Below are positions 1 to 6,701 of a DNA stretch of 13,287 nt, piece by piece (the first letter of the stretch is position 1; each line of letters begins with the position of its first letter). Below the pieces are notes generated by a model. That model made no database searches. It had not been told where the DNA came from and saw only the letters and a list, made by a program, of their open reading frames with translations. This DNA comes from CAZVCG01 sp964626265. GTDB lineage: Bacteria; Pseudomonadota; Alphaproteobacteria; UBA9219. Where the stretch lies: assembly GCA_964626265.1 (NCBI GenBank), contig CAZVCG010000046.1, positions 1-13,287 of the forward strand, in the 5' to 3' direction. The position numbers were made by a program, and so were the translations under genes.

Positions 1-904
1 TGTTGAAGCGTCCGGCGTCAACATAGGAGCCGCCCAAGGTGAACCCGGCGTACATCGCCTGTGCTCCGAGGCCCCAAGACGTGAAGCTGCGCAGACGCGT
101 TACGCCAGCATCCGTCACGTCCGCCGAGATCGGGTCAGCCGATTGTACGTTCGCGCTCAGCACCGTATTGACGGGGCCAAATGCGCCCGTGTACTGCGCC
201 GTGCCTTCGACGTAATCAACATACGAAGCCTGCGACGTGGCCGACGGGGTCGACAGCGTGCTGTACTTCGTCACGTTCTGGCCTTGCCCGTAGAAGTTCG
301 GAGCATAGGACGCGCCCAACTGGATCTTGTGGTTCGCGTTGCCGACCTTCGGCGTGTAGTACGTGATCTTCGTGCTGTTTTCCGTGTTGTCGATGAACGA
401 CGGTTGCAGCTTCATGAGCGTGCGCGGATCCGTGAAATCCGTATACGTGCCGTCGATCTGGCCTTCGCCGACCGTCGGGGCATACACGAACAGGTCCGAA
501 GCGCCGTGTTCGTCGCCCATGAGCACCTTGCCCCACGCGCCGGACATCCAGACATAAGCCTGATCGGCGTGGACGCCGTTGCCACCGCCCGTGAAGTTGT
601 CCGTGAAATCAGCGCCGTTCCACAGGCTGATCAATCCGCCGTATTCGATGCCGTTCGCGGCTTTGCCCTCGGCGGCGATGTTCAGGCGAAACTCGGATTC
701 AAAATCGTGGTTCGTGCGGTCGCTCTGAAGACCTGAACCGGCTTCAACGGCCGTCGCGTTGTTCACGGGATCGTTCGATTCATGGAACATGGCGGCGCGG
801 AAGTCGACATAACCCCCGACCGTGACGGTGATGGGCGACTCAGCAGCTTGCGCGGCGCCCGCAAAGGCGACCAAAGCCGTCGTCGTCAAAAGAATTTTAC
901 GCAT
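1..904 (-). CDS. Gram-negative porin (Porin_4-like), 3' end off the window
   Basis: Reading the minus strand from the ATG at 904 gives 301 codons without a stop up to the left edge, so the C-terminal strands are missing. The protein opens with a classical signal peptide (MRKILLTTTALVAFAGAAQA, cut before AESP). Next come alternating polar/aromatic stretches typical of outer-membrane beta strands, such as ITVTVGGYVDFRA, and a run resembling alphaproteobacterial porins: FRLNIAAEGKA, then DQAYVWMSG, WGKVLMGDEHGASD and VGEGQIDGTYTDF. The visible part has no cysteine, which suits a porin. Family knowledge: these are trimeric general-diffusion or weakly selective channels in the outer membrane; substrate cannot be read from sequence. 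A weak AGGTAA lies about 3 nt upstream of the ATG and a good sigma-70-like promoter lies about 85 nt upstream. Other open frames inside this span are shadows created by high-GC codon bias. Confidence 0.88.
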   Translation of the reverse strand, partial: MRKILLTTTALVAFAGAAQAAESPITVTVGGYVDFRAAMFHESNDPVNNATAVEAGSGLQSDRTNHDFESEFRLNIAAEGKAANGIEYGGLISLWNGADFTDNFTGGGNGVHADQAYVWMSGAWGKVLMGDEHGASDLFVYAPTVGEGQIDGTYTDFTDPRTLMKLQPSFIDNTENSTKITYYTPKVGNANHKIQLGASYAPNFYGQGQNVTKYSTLSTPSATSQASYVDYVEGTAQYTGAFGPVNTVLSANVQSADPISADVTDAGVTRLRSFTSWGLGAQAMYAGFTLGGSYVDAGRFN

Positions 905-1242
905 GATGTTACCTATTCGGTTGGTGGAAAATTGAAGCAAGCCCCAGAACCAGAACGCGCTGAGGCGCTCTTAATTTAAGACCAAAGCGATTTTATTTTT
1001 ATCCCGTTGGGGGTCAAGGCAGATATTGTCAAAATGAACCGAATGATTTGCATTGTGACATCAGCGCACCGCATTTCAGCTGGGTTTATATATGTATATG
1101 TGTTTTCATATTATTGTTTTGTCTTGGCAAACAATAACAATGGGTTACTAAAAATCTTCCCTGCCATATCCTTTCGGCATCATAACGATTCATTTACATC
1201 TGGCCGCTACTATAGTGACAATTTCATTGCTAAAAGTAACGT
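905..1242. other. AT-rich divergent intergenic region (porin / phosphoesterase)
   Basis: These 338 bases hold the porin promoter and leader on one side and the upstream region of the phosphoesterase operon on the other. They are clearly AT-richer than the flanking genes, with runs such as TTTATATATGTATATGTG near 1085. A short near-palindrome CTTAA-T-TTAAG lies at 969-979 in the porin leader. Just before the phosphoesterase start there is a TATAGT (1211-1216) that could be a -10 box, but no convincing -35 precedes it. CTGCCAT (1161-1167), TCGGCAT (1174-1180) and GATTCAT (1187-1193) resemble Pho-box half-sites but are spaced 13 nt apart rather than 11, so no Pho box is called. I see no RNA gene. 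One 96-residue frame runs through the region into the phosphoesterase and looks spurious. Confidence 0.6.
990..1017 (-). promoter_or_regulatory. Candidate sigma-70 promoter for the porin gene
   Basis: On the minus strand, a -35 box TTGACC (1017-1012) is followed after 16 nt by a -10 box TAAAAT (995-990). Both match the consensus at 5 of 6 positions. The predicted start near 983 would leave a leader of about 79 nt before the porin ATG at 904, the kind of long 5' UTR on which small RNAs often act in porin genes (inference). A second TTGACA (1032-1027) just upstream has no -10 at a usable distance. Confidence 0.5.
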
Positions 1243-2115
1243 ATGTCGCCAAAAGACACACCCTCAGATTTTTCGCAGCTTCCGGAAATGCTTGTAAATG
1301 ATCAGAACGATGGGCATTCGGTGTTGCGCTATAGGGCCATTTGGGTCTCTGACCTCCACCTTGGTTCGCGCGGCTGCCAAGCGGAGACTTTTCTCGATTT
1401 CATCCGTCATGTCGAATGCGAATATCTCTATCTTGTCGGCGACATCGTCGATTTTTGGCAGCTCAGAAAGCGTTGGTACTGGCCCCAACCTCATAACGAC
1501 GTGGTTCAGAAAATTCTTCGCTGCGCGCATAAGGGCACAAAGGTTTATTACATTCCCGGCAATCACGACGAAGCCGTGCGTTCCTATTGCGGCTTGAATT
1601 TCGGCGGCGTGCTTTTGGCGAATGAAGCCGTACACACGACGTTGACGGGACAAAGGCTCCTTATTGTCCATGGCGACCAGTTCGACGCCTTTATTAGATG
1701 CGCCAAGTGGCTCGCCAAGCTCGGCGATACGGCCTACACGTTCTTGTTAAGCGTCAACGCCATATTCAACTATATCCGGCGCAAACTCGGTTTCTCCTAC
1801 TGGTCTTTGTCGGCCTATATCAAGCACAAAGTCAAAAACGCGATGGAACACATCAGTGCGTTCGAGACCGTCGTGTCGGAAGCAGCGCGCCGTCATCGCG
1901 TGGACGGCGTCGTTTGCGGGCATATTCACCAGACCGACATGCGTATGATCGGTCCTATCCTTTATTGCAACGACGGCGACTGGGTGGAATCCTGCACGGC
2001 GATGGTCGAAGACCTGCAAGGCCGGCTCGTGCTCATCAACTGGCCGGAACAACGCGACCAACTTCTGGCTAAAGCGCCCGTCACGTTCAACATGAAGTTG
2101 GCCGGACAAGCATGA
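1243..2115 (+). CDS. LpxH/PlcP-family metallophosphoesterase
   Basis: A 290-residue calcineurin-like phosphoesterase of the LpxH group (COG2908). The metal-site motifs appear in order: SDLHLG (D37, H39), GDIVDFW (D67), GNHDE (N107, H108), HGDQFD (H143) and GHIH (H227, H229), followed by the subgroup's CNDGDWVES. There is no signal peptide or membrane span. LpxH cleaves UDP-2,3-diacylglucosamine in lipid A synthesis. Members of the same family in rhizobia and marine alphaproteobacteria (PlcP) instead act as phospholipase C, releasing diacylglycerol from membrane phospholipids during phosphate starvation. Sequence alone does not separate the two roles, but the ATGA overlap with a GT4 glycosyltransferase favours the PlcP role, since diacylglycerol would be the acceptor for that enzyme. 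The start at 1243 has only a weak purine stretch (AAAAG); ATG at 1288 is an alternative that keeps every motif. Confidence 0.88.
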   Translation: MSPKDTPSDFSQLPEMLVNDQNDGHSVLRYRAIWVSDLHLGSRGCQAETFLDFIRHVECEYLYLVGDIVDFWQLRKRWYWPQPHNDVVQKILRCAHKGTKVYYIPGNHDEAVRSYCGLNFGGVLLANEAVHTTLTGQRLLIVHGDQFDAFIRCAKWLAKLGDTAYTFLLSVNAIFNYIRRKLGFSYWSLSAYIKHKVKNAMEHISAFETVVSEAARRHRVDGVVCGHIHQTDMRMIGPILYCNDGDWVESCTAMVEDLQGRLVLINWPEQRDQLLAKAPVTFNMKLAGQA

Positions 2116-3194
2116 AAATTCTGATCGTTACGGAAGCCTGGCACCCGCAAATCAACGGTGTTGTGCGCACGCTGGAAGCCGTGAAGCGCGAACTTGAGCA
2201 TATGGGGCACACTGTCGTGATTGTTGCGCCGGAGGAATGCCCGCTGCGCACACGCTGTTTACGCTCTTATCCTGAAATCAAACTGGAGTTTTTTGCCGAC
2301 AAGCGGTTGCGCGATTTGATTATTGAACAGTCACCCGACGCCATTCACTTAGCGACTGAAGGCCCGCTCGGATGGGCGGCTCGGCGCGTCTGCCTGAAAC
2401 TGAAAAAGCCGTTCACGACGTGCTATCATACACGCTTTCCCGAATACATCGCTCAGCGCGCGCCTAAAATTTTGTCGCGCTTGGCCACGGATATAGCCTA
2501 CGCCATCCTGCGCAGGTTTCATGCTCCTTCATCCGCCGTGATGGTTCCGACCGCCTCTATGGAAAACGAACTGAAGCGACGAAAGTTCAAGAACATTGTG
2601 CTTTGGGCTCGCGGCATTGATACCGAAACCTTCCGACCTTATGGTAAAGACCTCGCCGCTTATGCCGACCTCCTGCGTCCCATTCTGCTATACGTCGGGC
2701 GCGTTTCGGTCGAAAAGAACCTGCGCGAGTTTCTTGCGCTCAAAACGGCCGGCAGCAAGGTCGTCATCGGCGACGGTCCCGATCTGCTGGAATTGAAAAA
2801 GCAGTATCCTCAAGCTCGTTTTCTCGGCATTTTGGAAGGCGAGGCGCTGGCGCGGCATTACGCCGCCGCCAACGTTTTTGTATTCCCCTCAAAAACGGAT
2901 ACGTTCGGTTTGGTTCTGCTTGAAGCCTGCGCTTGCGGCCTTCGCATAGCCAGCTACCCCTCGTCAGGCCCCATAGATTTGTTCATGAATCCCGATGCTC
3001 GCGCCTTTGCCGTCCTCCACACTGATCTTCAAAAAGCCGTAGACGGAGCGTTGAGGCTTGAGGACAATCCCGATGCGCCGCGCAAATTCGCGGAAACGCA
3101 TTCGTGGGAAAAGTGCACAAAACAGTTTCTGGATTACGTCATTCTTACAAAGCAAGCTTCCCAGGCTTCGCCTGAAGCCGTTGCATTTGACTGA
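2112..3194 (+). CDS. GT4 family glycosyltransferase, candidate glycolipid synthase (Agt/SqdX-like)
   Basis: A 360-residue GT-B fold retaining glycosyltransferase. The N-terminal acceptor domain opens with KILIVTEAWHPQINGVVRTL, where the glycine-containing loop binds the donor, and carries YHTRFPEY (residues 105-112), characteristic of the SqdX/PimB/Agt lipid glycosyltransferase branch. The C-terminal donor domain has YVGRVSVEKNL (R197 and K202 contact the donor diphosphate), IGDGPD (219-224) and FPSKTDTFGLVLLEACACG. In that last stretch the usual E-x7-E motif reads D263-x7-E271. No membrane span is visible; such enzymes work peripherally on the cytoplasmic face. Its ATG overlaps the phosphoesterase stop (ATGA), so translation is probably coupled. 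The likely product is a glycosyl-diacylglycerol used as a phosphorus-free membrane lipid (inference from family and context); another glycolipid or saccharide acceptor is possible. The last 50 nt overlap the convergent gene. Confidence 0.88.
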   Translation: MKILIVTEAWHPQINGVVRTLEAVKRELEHMGHTVVIVAPEECPLRTRCLRSYPEIKLEFFADKRLRDLIIEQSPDAIHLATEGPLGWAARRVCLKLKKPFTTCYHTRFPEYIAQRAPKILSRLATDIAYAILRRFHAPSSAVMVPTASMENELKRRKFKNIVLWARGIDTETFRPYGKDLAAYADLLRPILLYVGRVSVEKNLREFLALKTAGSKVVIGDGPDLLELKKQYPQARFLGILEGEALARHYAAANVFVFPSKTDTFGLVLLEACACGLRIASYPSSGPIDLFMNPDARAFAVLHTDLQKAVDGALRLEDNPDAPRKFAETHSWEKCTKQFLDYVILTKQASQASPEAVAFD

Positions 3195-3816
3195 CGAGCA
3201 AGGTGCGCATACCTCTTTCGTTGCCCAGATTTAAGGCAACATTGGAATGCGGCAAAATGCCGCGGCTTATAATGACGGTCATAATCGGCTTGTTCCCGTT
3301 TTTGAGAGCGAACCGCAAAGCTGTGCGCATATAATCCTGATAAACCATGTTAAGGTGAGCGGCGGTCTCGGGTCGTCCATTCACCCCGATTTTTCCAACT
3401 CTTAAATCGGAATCATAGTCGGCCAACGTTTGCATAAATTCCCGCGACTGGCTTCGCTCGGCGAATATAACAAGGCCGTAAAGCCGCTCATTGAGCTTCG
3501 CGTCGCCCAAAAGCAAATAATTGTTGATGACCGAAATGGTCCTGTGAAAGCCCCTTTTATGTGCAGCCTCCAGCCCCAGATCAAGATAATCGTTGAATTC
3601 CGATACGCTGCGCCCACGATTTTCAGGATACTTGAATGCGTCAATACGTGCTTCAATTTCGACCAGATCCTTAACTACTTCTGCGGTTTCGCCGCCTTCG
3701 ATGTGTTCGTACATTTTACACAAGAGCGAAGTAACGCGCGCGCGTTCGATCGTTCCGCGATTTAATAACGATGGAGGGATGCTTTGCATTTCGGGCTCAA
3801 CATCATAAGCATGCAT
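3145..3816 (-). CDS. Hypothetical 223-residue protein with ankyrin-like helical pairs
   Basis: I do not recognise a family. The frame is credible because a strong GAGGAG (3829-3824) sits 7 nt before the ATG and the reading frame is long against the opposing bias. There is no signal peptide or membrane span, so it is probably cytoplasmic. After a polar N-terminus (about 1-75), segments near 79-105, 111-138 and 165-190 show a helix-turn-helix periodicity reminiscent of degenerate ankyrin repeats: 'GLEAAHKRGFHRTISVINNYL' spaced like 'ALRFALKNGNKPIMTVIIS'. The downstream-oriented neighbour at 4421-3987 ends in a similar segment, so the two may be diverged paralogues. The 3' end runs 50 nt into the end of the glycosyltransferase gene on the other strand. 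Codon use is more AT-rich than in the flanking core genes, suggesting a lineage-specific or acquired gene. Confidence 0.7.
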   Translation of the reverse strand: MHAYDVEPEMQSIPPSLLNRGTIERARVTSLLCKMYEHIEGGETAEVVKDLVEIEARIDAFKYPENRGRSVSEFNDYLDLGLEAAHKRGFHRTISVINNYLLLGDAKLNERLYGLVIFAERSQSREFMQTLADYDSDLRVGKIGVNGRPETAAHLNMVYQDYMRTALRFALKNGNKPIMTVIISRGILPHSNVALNLGNERGMRTLLVSQMQRLQAKPGKLAL

Positions 3817-3986
3817 GGTTTAACTCCTCAAAAAATATTCCAGATGAATTATTCATTCGAAATCACGCCCAAGAATCGCCATGCTGTAAAGATATTTTTT
3901 GGAATATTCCGTCACAATTTTATGCTGCAACGCAATAAGGCATATTTTTAATTCAGGATTGCAAATTTTTGGTAGGCGTTTTTCGT

Positions 3987-4421
3987 TCAATGCACTTGAT
4001 ATTGCCTCAACGTGCGTAATCTCGGCATTTTCGTCATCTGATTGCGCACCAGAATTTCCAGAAGTCGTTTCATTCTGTCATTGCTTCTGTTGCCGTTCTC
4101 ATCGAACAGGGCCAGTTCCATGGCCCTTACTTTCAAACCGCACCGGTGGATCAGCATGACAGTTTTCAGGTCATGGTTAACGATTGCAGCATGCATTGTC
4201 GAAGCAAGCTGGCGTTTTACGTTGCTTCTGCACAGCAATGAGCCAATGCTCCCCTGACCCGCGCCATCGATACTGCCTATTGCTCGGATTATGCTTTCGA
4301 TTTTCCGGCGATCATAACTGATTGTCGCCCTGTCGAGATTCCATAACAAGGTATCGACATCCTCGATGCTCTCGCCGCAATTGTTCGGAATGTATTCGTC
4401 TTTGTCCAGCATGGCATCCAT
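3987..4421 (-). CDS. Hypothetical 144-residue protein, possible paralogue of the 3816-3145 product
   Basis: No family is recognised. It is a small, probably cytoplasmic protein with an acidic N-terminus (DKDEYIPNN...ESIEDVD) and a basic C-terminus (KMPRLRTLRQ). Residues about 75-125 (TMHAAIVNHDLKTVMLIHR, then ALFDENGN and MKRLLEILV) have the spacing of an ankyrin-type helical pair. They parallel residues 166-210 of the next gene, which carries ALKNGNKPIMTVIIS, then ALNLGNE and MRTLL at matching places. Identity is low, so paralogy is a suggestion. No Shine-Dalgarno is visible, and a perfect TATAAT lies only 4 nt upstream of the ATG at 4421. The in-frame ATG at 4412 (residue 4) is therefore a reasonable alternative start, possibly on a nearly leaderless transcript. 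A 170-nt AT-rich gap separates it from the following orphan gene. Confidence 0.6.
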   Translation of the reverse strand: MDAMLDKDEYIPNNCGESIEDVDTLLWNLDRATISYDRRKIESIIRAIGSIDGAGQGSIGSLLCRSNVKRQLASTMHAAIVNHDLKTVMLIHRCGLKVRAMELALFDENGNRSNDRMKRLLEILVRNQMTKMPRLRTLRQYQVH

Positions 4422-4425
4422 CCGT

Positions 4426-4434
4426 ATTATAACA
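4426..4434 (-). promoter_or_regulatory. Perfect extended -10 element, proximal
   Basis: On the minus strand this reads TGTTATAAT, an exact TGn-TATAAT extended -10, which can work without a -35 box. The hexamer ends 4 nt before the ATG at 4421, so the transcript would start at or just inside the annotated start codon and favour leaderless translation or initiation at the ATG at 4412. No -35-like hexamer is found 16-18 nt upstream. Confidence 0.4.
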
Positions 4435-4442
4435 GGGAAACT

Positions 4443-4455
4443 TCATGGGCCATGA
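4443..4455. promoter_or_regulatory. Palindrome between tandem -10 elements, candidate operator
   Basis: TCATGG-G-CCATGA is a 13-bp palindrome with 6-bp arms around one central base. It lies just downstream of the expected start of the distal promoter and within the spacer region of the proximal one, a position where a bound repressor would block both. Function is inferred from position and symmetry only. Confidence 0.3.
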
Positions 4456-4469
4456 GTGCGTTGCGAGTT

Positions 4470-4478
4470 ATTATAACA
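4470..4478 (-). promoter_or_regulatory. Perfect extended -10 element, distal
   Basis: A second exact TGTTATAAT on the minus strand, 44 bp upstream of the proximal copy; the 10-bp word TGTTATAATA is identical in both. Its transcript would start near 4463 and give the 144-residue protein a leader of about 42 nt, though that leader has no clear Shine-Dalgarno. No good -35 box is seen. Confidence 0.4.
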
Positions 4479-4491
4479 CGAACACAAGCCG

Positions 4492-4521
4492 TGGACAGCT
4501 GCCTTGAGCCTCCTTTATCCT
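4492..4521 (+). promoter_or_regulatory. Candidate radA promoter
   Basis: TGGACA (4492-4497, 5 of 6 to TTGACA) and TATCCT (4516-4521, 4 of 6 to TATAAT) are separated by 18 nt. The predicted start near 4528 gives about a 30-nt leader before the radA ATG. It is the best-matching plus-strand pair I found between the orphan gene and radA, but the -10 is weak. Confidence 0.3.
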
Positions 4522-4558
4522 TCTTGCGACCTTAAGAAAAAACGGGCAAAAAAGCCAT

Positions 4559-5945
4559 ATGGCTAAATCTCTTACCCACTACGTCTGCCAGACGTGCGGC
4601 GCGGCATCGGCCAAATGGTCCGGCAAGTGCGAAGCATGCGGCGCGTGGAACACGCTCATTGAGGAACAAGTCGCGGGCGGTCCGCCGAAAGGCCTTTCCA
4701 GTGCGCCGAAACACAAATCCAAAAGCCGCCGCGTCGAGTTCGTGCCGCTCAAAGGCGCGGAACGCCCCTTGCCGCGCCGGTTGTCGAACATTGGCGAGTT
4801 CGATCGCGTCGTGGGCGGCGGTCTTGTGCCCGGCTCGGCAACGCTCGTCGGCGGCGATCCTGGCATCGGCAAATCCACGCTGTTGTTGCAAGTCGTCTGC
4901 AAGCTCGCGCAGCAAAGCAAGGTCGCCTACATCTCCGGCGAAGAAGCCATAGATCAGGTGCGCATGCGCGCTTCTCGCCTCGGCGTCGACGAAGTGAACT
5001 GCGATCTCGCCAGCGCGACCGCCGTGCGCGACATCGTCGCCTCAATTGATGATAATGACGCGCCCGACATCCTCATCATCGACTCCATCCAGACAATGTA
5101 CGTCGACACCATCGACAGCGCGCCGGGCACGGTTGCGCAAGTGCGCACCTCGGCGCAGGAACTGATCCGCGTCGCCAAAAAACGCAACATCGCGATCATC
5201 TTCGTCGGCCACGTCACCAAGGAAGGCACGATTGCGGGACCGCGCGTGCTCGAACACATGGTCGACACCGTCCTCTATCTCGAAGGCGAGCGCGGAGTTC
5301 CGCATTCTGCGCGCGGTGAAAAACCGCTTCGGCCCGACGGACGAAATCGGCGTGTTTGAAATGTCCGACAAAGGTCTGCTCGAAGTCGCCAACCCGTCCG
5401 CCCTGTTTCTTGCCGACCGCCACGGCGACACGTCGGGCGCGGCCGTGTTCGCCGGCATGGAAGGGACGCGGCCCGTGCTGGTCGAGGTTCAGGCACTTGT
5501 CGCCCCCTCCTCCTACGGCACGCCGCGCCGCGCCGTCATCGGCTGGGACAGCGGACGTCTCGCCATGGTGCTTGCCGTTTTGGAGGCCCGCTGCGGCGTC
5601 GCCTTCGGCAATAACGACGTTTACCTTAACGTCGCGGGCGGCTTTCGCATTACCGAACCTGCGGCCGACCTTGCCGTGGCTGCGGCCCTTCTATCCTCGC
5701 TCACAGGCGCCCCCGTCCCCGCCGAATCGGTGGTGTTCGGGGAAATCGGCTTATCCGGCGAAATTAGGCGCGTGGCCCAGCCTGAAATGCGCCTGAAAGA
5801 AGCCGCCAAACTCGGGTTTTCGCAAGCTATCCTTCCAAAGGTGGATACAACGCGAAAAAACGCCGCGAATGCCCCCATTAACCGCACCGAAATAACGCGT
5901 TTGAGTGAGCTATTGCCACTTTTTCAGTCCCGAACGCGTCCTTAA
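4559..5945 (+). pseudogene. radA: DNA repair ATPase RadA (Sms), interrupted by a frameshift
   Basis: RadA is a RecA-like, DnaB-type helicase that drives branch migration in recombination repair. The first frame (4559-5359, 266 residues) has the N-terminal zinc finger C10-x2-C13 ... C24-x2-C27, Walker A GGDPGIGKST (98-107), Walker B ILIIDS (171-176) and continues faithfully to VDTVLYLEGERG (about residue 246). From 5297 the family sequence resumes in the next frame: FRILRAVKNRFG (KNRFG at 5319-5333), EIGVFEM, then the complete Lon-like domain to the stop at 5943-5945. The two parts together give about 460 residues, the normal family length. The first frame runs on for about 20 unrelated residues before stopping. 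The missing residues correspond to the usual His-Gln of 'GERGHQFRIL', so about 5 nt appear deleted. No Shine-Dalgarno-led restart serves the second half (only a TTG at 5232). The cause may be a real mutation or an assembly error. radA heads the radA-cvpA-purF order common in alphaproteobacteria. Confidence 0.88.
5291..5300 (+). other. radA: Frameshift site in radA
   Basis: CGCGG|AGTTC: codon 245 (CGC, Arg) and the first two bases of the Gly codon are followed directly by AG-TTC, the tail of the expected Gln codon and the Phe codon. Compared with the family string Gly-His-Gln-Phe, roughly five bases (end of Gly, His, start of Gln) are absent. There is no homopolymer run or slippery heptamer here, which argues against programmed frameshifting and against a simple homopolymer sequencing error. 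Confidence 0.8.
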
Positions 5946-6035
5946 CTAGCTTGAAATATTATGAATGTAAGGCCAAGAAAGCCTTAACTTTCTTGCGATA
6001 TGTGCTAAACAGACCCTGCTTTTACGAGGAAGCCC

Positions 6036-6701
6036 ATGGAACACACCGGTTTCAACACCTTCGATTACATCGTCATCGGTTTTCTCTTACTCGCGGGATT
6101 TCATGCATTTAGGCGCGGTTTCGTAAAGGAAGTCTTCATGTTGGGCACGTGGATCGGCGCGTCGATAATCGCCGCCACCTACTACCCCTCCCTCACCCCC
6201 TGGGTCATGTCCCACGACATCAAAAACGAAATCGCCGCGCAAGCCATTGCCGCCATCGCGATTTTCGGCATGTCCCTCCTGGTCCTCATCCCCACCGGTA
6301 ACTTACTTGCCGGTATGATAAAAGGCCCGACGATGACCAGCATAGACCGTTCATTAGGTTTTGTTTTCGGTCTTATGAAGGGCTTGCTGGTTCTATGCCT
6401 TGTCTTTCTGGTTTTGACATTTGTCTGGCCCAAGGAAGACGAACAGCCGGAATGGCTGGCAAAAGCGCGCGTCAAGCCGCTGTTGGCCGATGGCGCAGAC
6501 ATGATCAAGAACTTCGTGCCCAAGGACGAACGTGAACGCGCCGAAGATGAAATGAAAGAAAAGCGCGAAGTCGCCAAAAAAGCCATCGACGATGCGCAAC
6601 ATCTTGAAGAAATATCCACGCCCGTTCCCGCATGGCTTGAAAAAAATAAGGATAAAGCCAAAGAAAAAACGGACGAAATACTAGAACTGAACAATCCATG
6701 A
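6036..6701 (+). CDS. cvpA: CvpA family inner-membrane protein
   Basis: A 221-residue protein with four predicted membrane segments at about 10-25, 33-50, 66-92 and 107-131, then a long, highly charged, lysine/glutamate-rich tail (about 132-221) likely to be helical and exposed to solvent. The family signature is present: FDYIVIGFLLLAGFHAFRRG at the start and DRSLGFVFGLMKG at 104-116. CvpA was named for colicin V production in E. coli and is linked to envelope homeostasis; its molecular activity is not settled. The E. coli protein is shorter, so the tail is an extension. A good AGGA (6027-6030) lies 5 nt before the ATG. The gene starts 90 nt after radA and its stop overlaps the purF ATG by 4 nt (ATGA), the cvpA-purF coupling seen in many proteobacteria. 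Confidence 0.93.
   Translation: MEHTGFNTFDYIVIGFLLLAGFHAFRRGFVKEVFMLGTWIGASIIAATYYPSLTPWVMSHDIKNEIAAQAIAAIAIFGMSLLVLIPTGNLLAGMIKGPTMTSIDRSLGFVFGLMKGLLVLCLVFLVLTFVWPKEDEQPEWLAKARVKPLLADGADMIKNFVPKDERERAEDEMKEKREVAKKAIDDAQHLEEISTPVPAWLEKNKDKAKEKTDEILELNNP

Noticed and set aside
143..736. 197-residue arginine/valine-rich frame opposite the porin
   Set aside because: It is the antisense shadow of the porin coding frame; the Arg-rich composition comes from GC codon bias, while the minus frame encodes a signal peptide and porin strands.
1161..1193. Pho box upstream of the phosphoesterase operon
   Set aside because: CTGCCAT, TCGGCAT and GATTCAT resemble half-sites, but the 13-nt spacing differs from the 11-nt Pho-box repeat and two of the three match poorly.
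1007..1297. 96-residue plus-strand frame before the phosphoesterase
   Set aside because: It runs through the AT-rich control region and overlaps the phosphoesterase start in another frame, has no Shine-Dalgarno, and its composition looks like translated non-coding DNA.
1264..1671. Antisense frames within the phosphoesterase, glycosyltransferase, der and bamB genes
   Set aside because: They lie entirely within well-supported genes, lack ribosome-binding sites and show no recognisable motif.
5232..5945. Independent second gene for the RadA C-terminal half
   Set aside because: The first 22 residues before FRIL are out-of-frame noise, the start is a TTG with no ribosome-binding site, and the sequence continues RadA exactly at the frameshift.
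5975..5994. Hairpin AAGAAAG-ccttaa-CTTTCTT after radA as a terminator
   Set aside because: The stem is AT-rich and no T-tract follows; a terminator here would also separate radA from cvpA-purF, which are usually co-transcribed.
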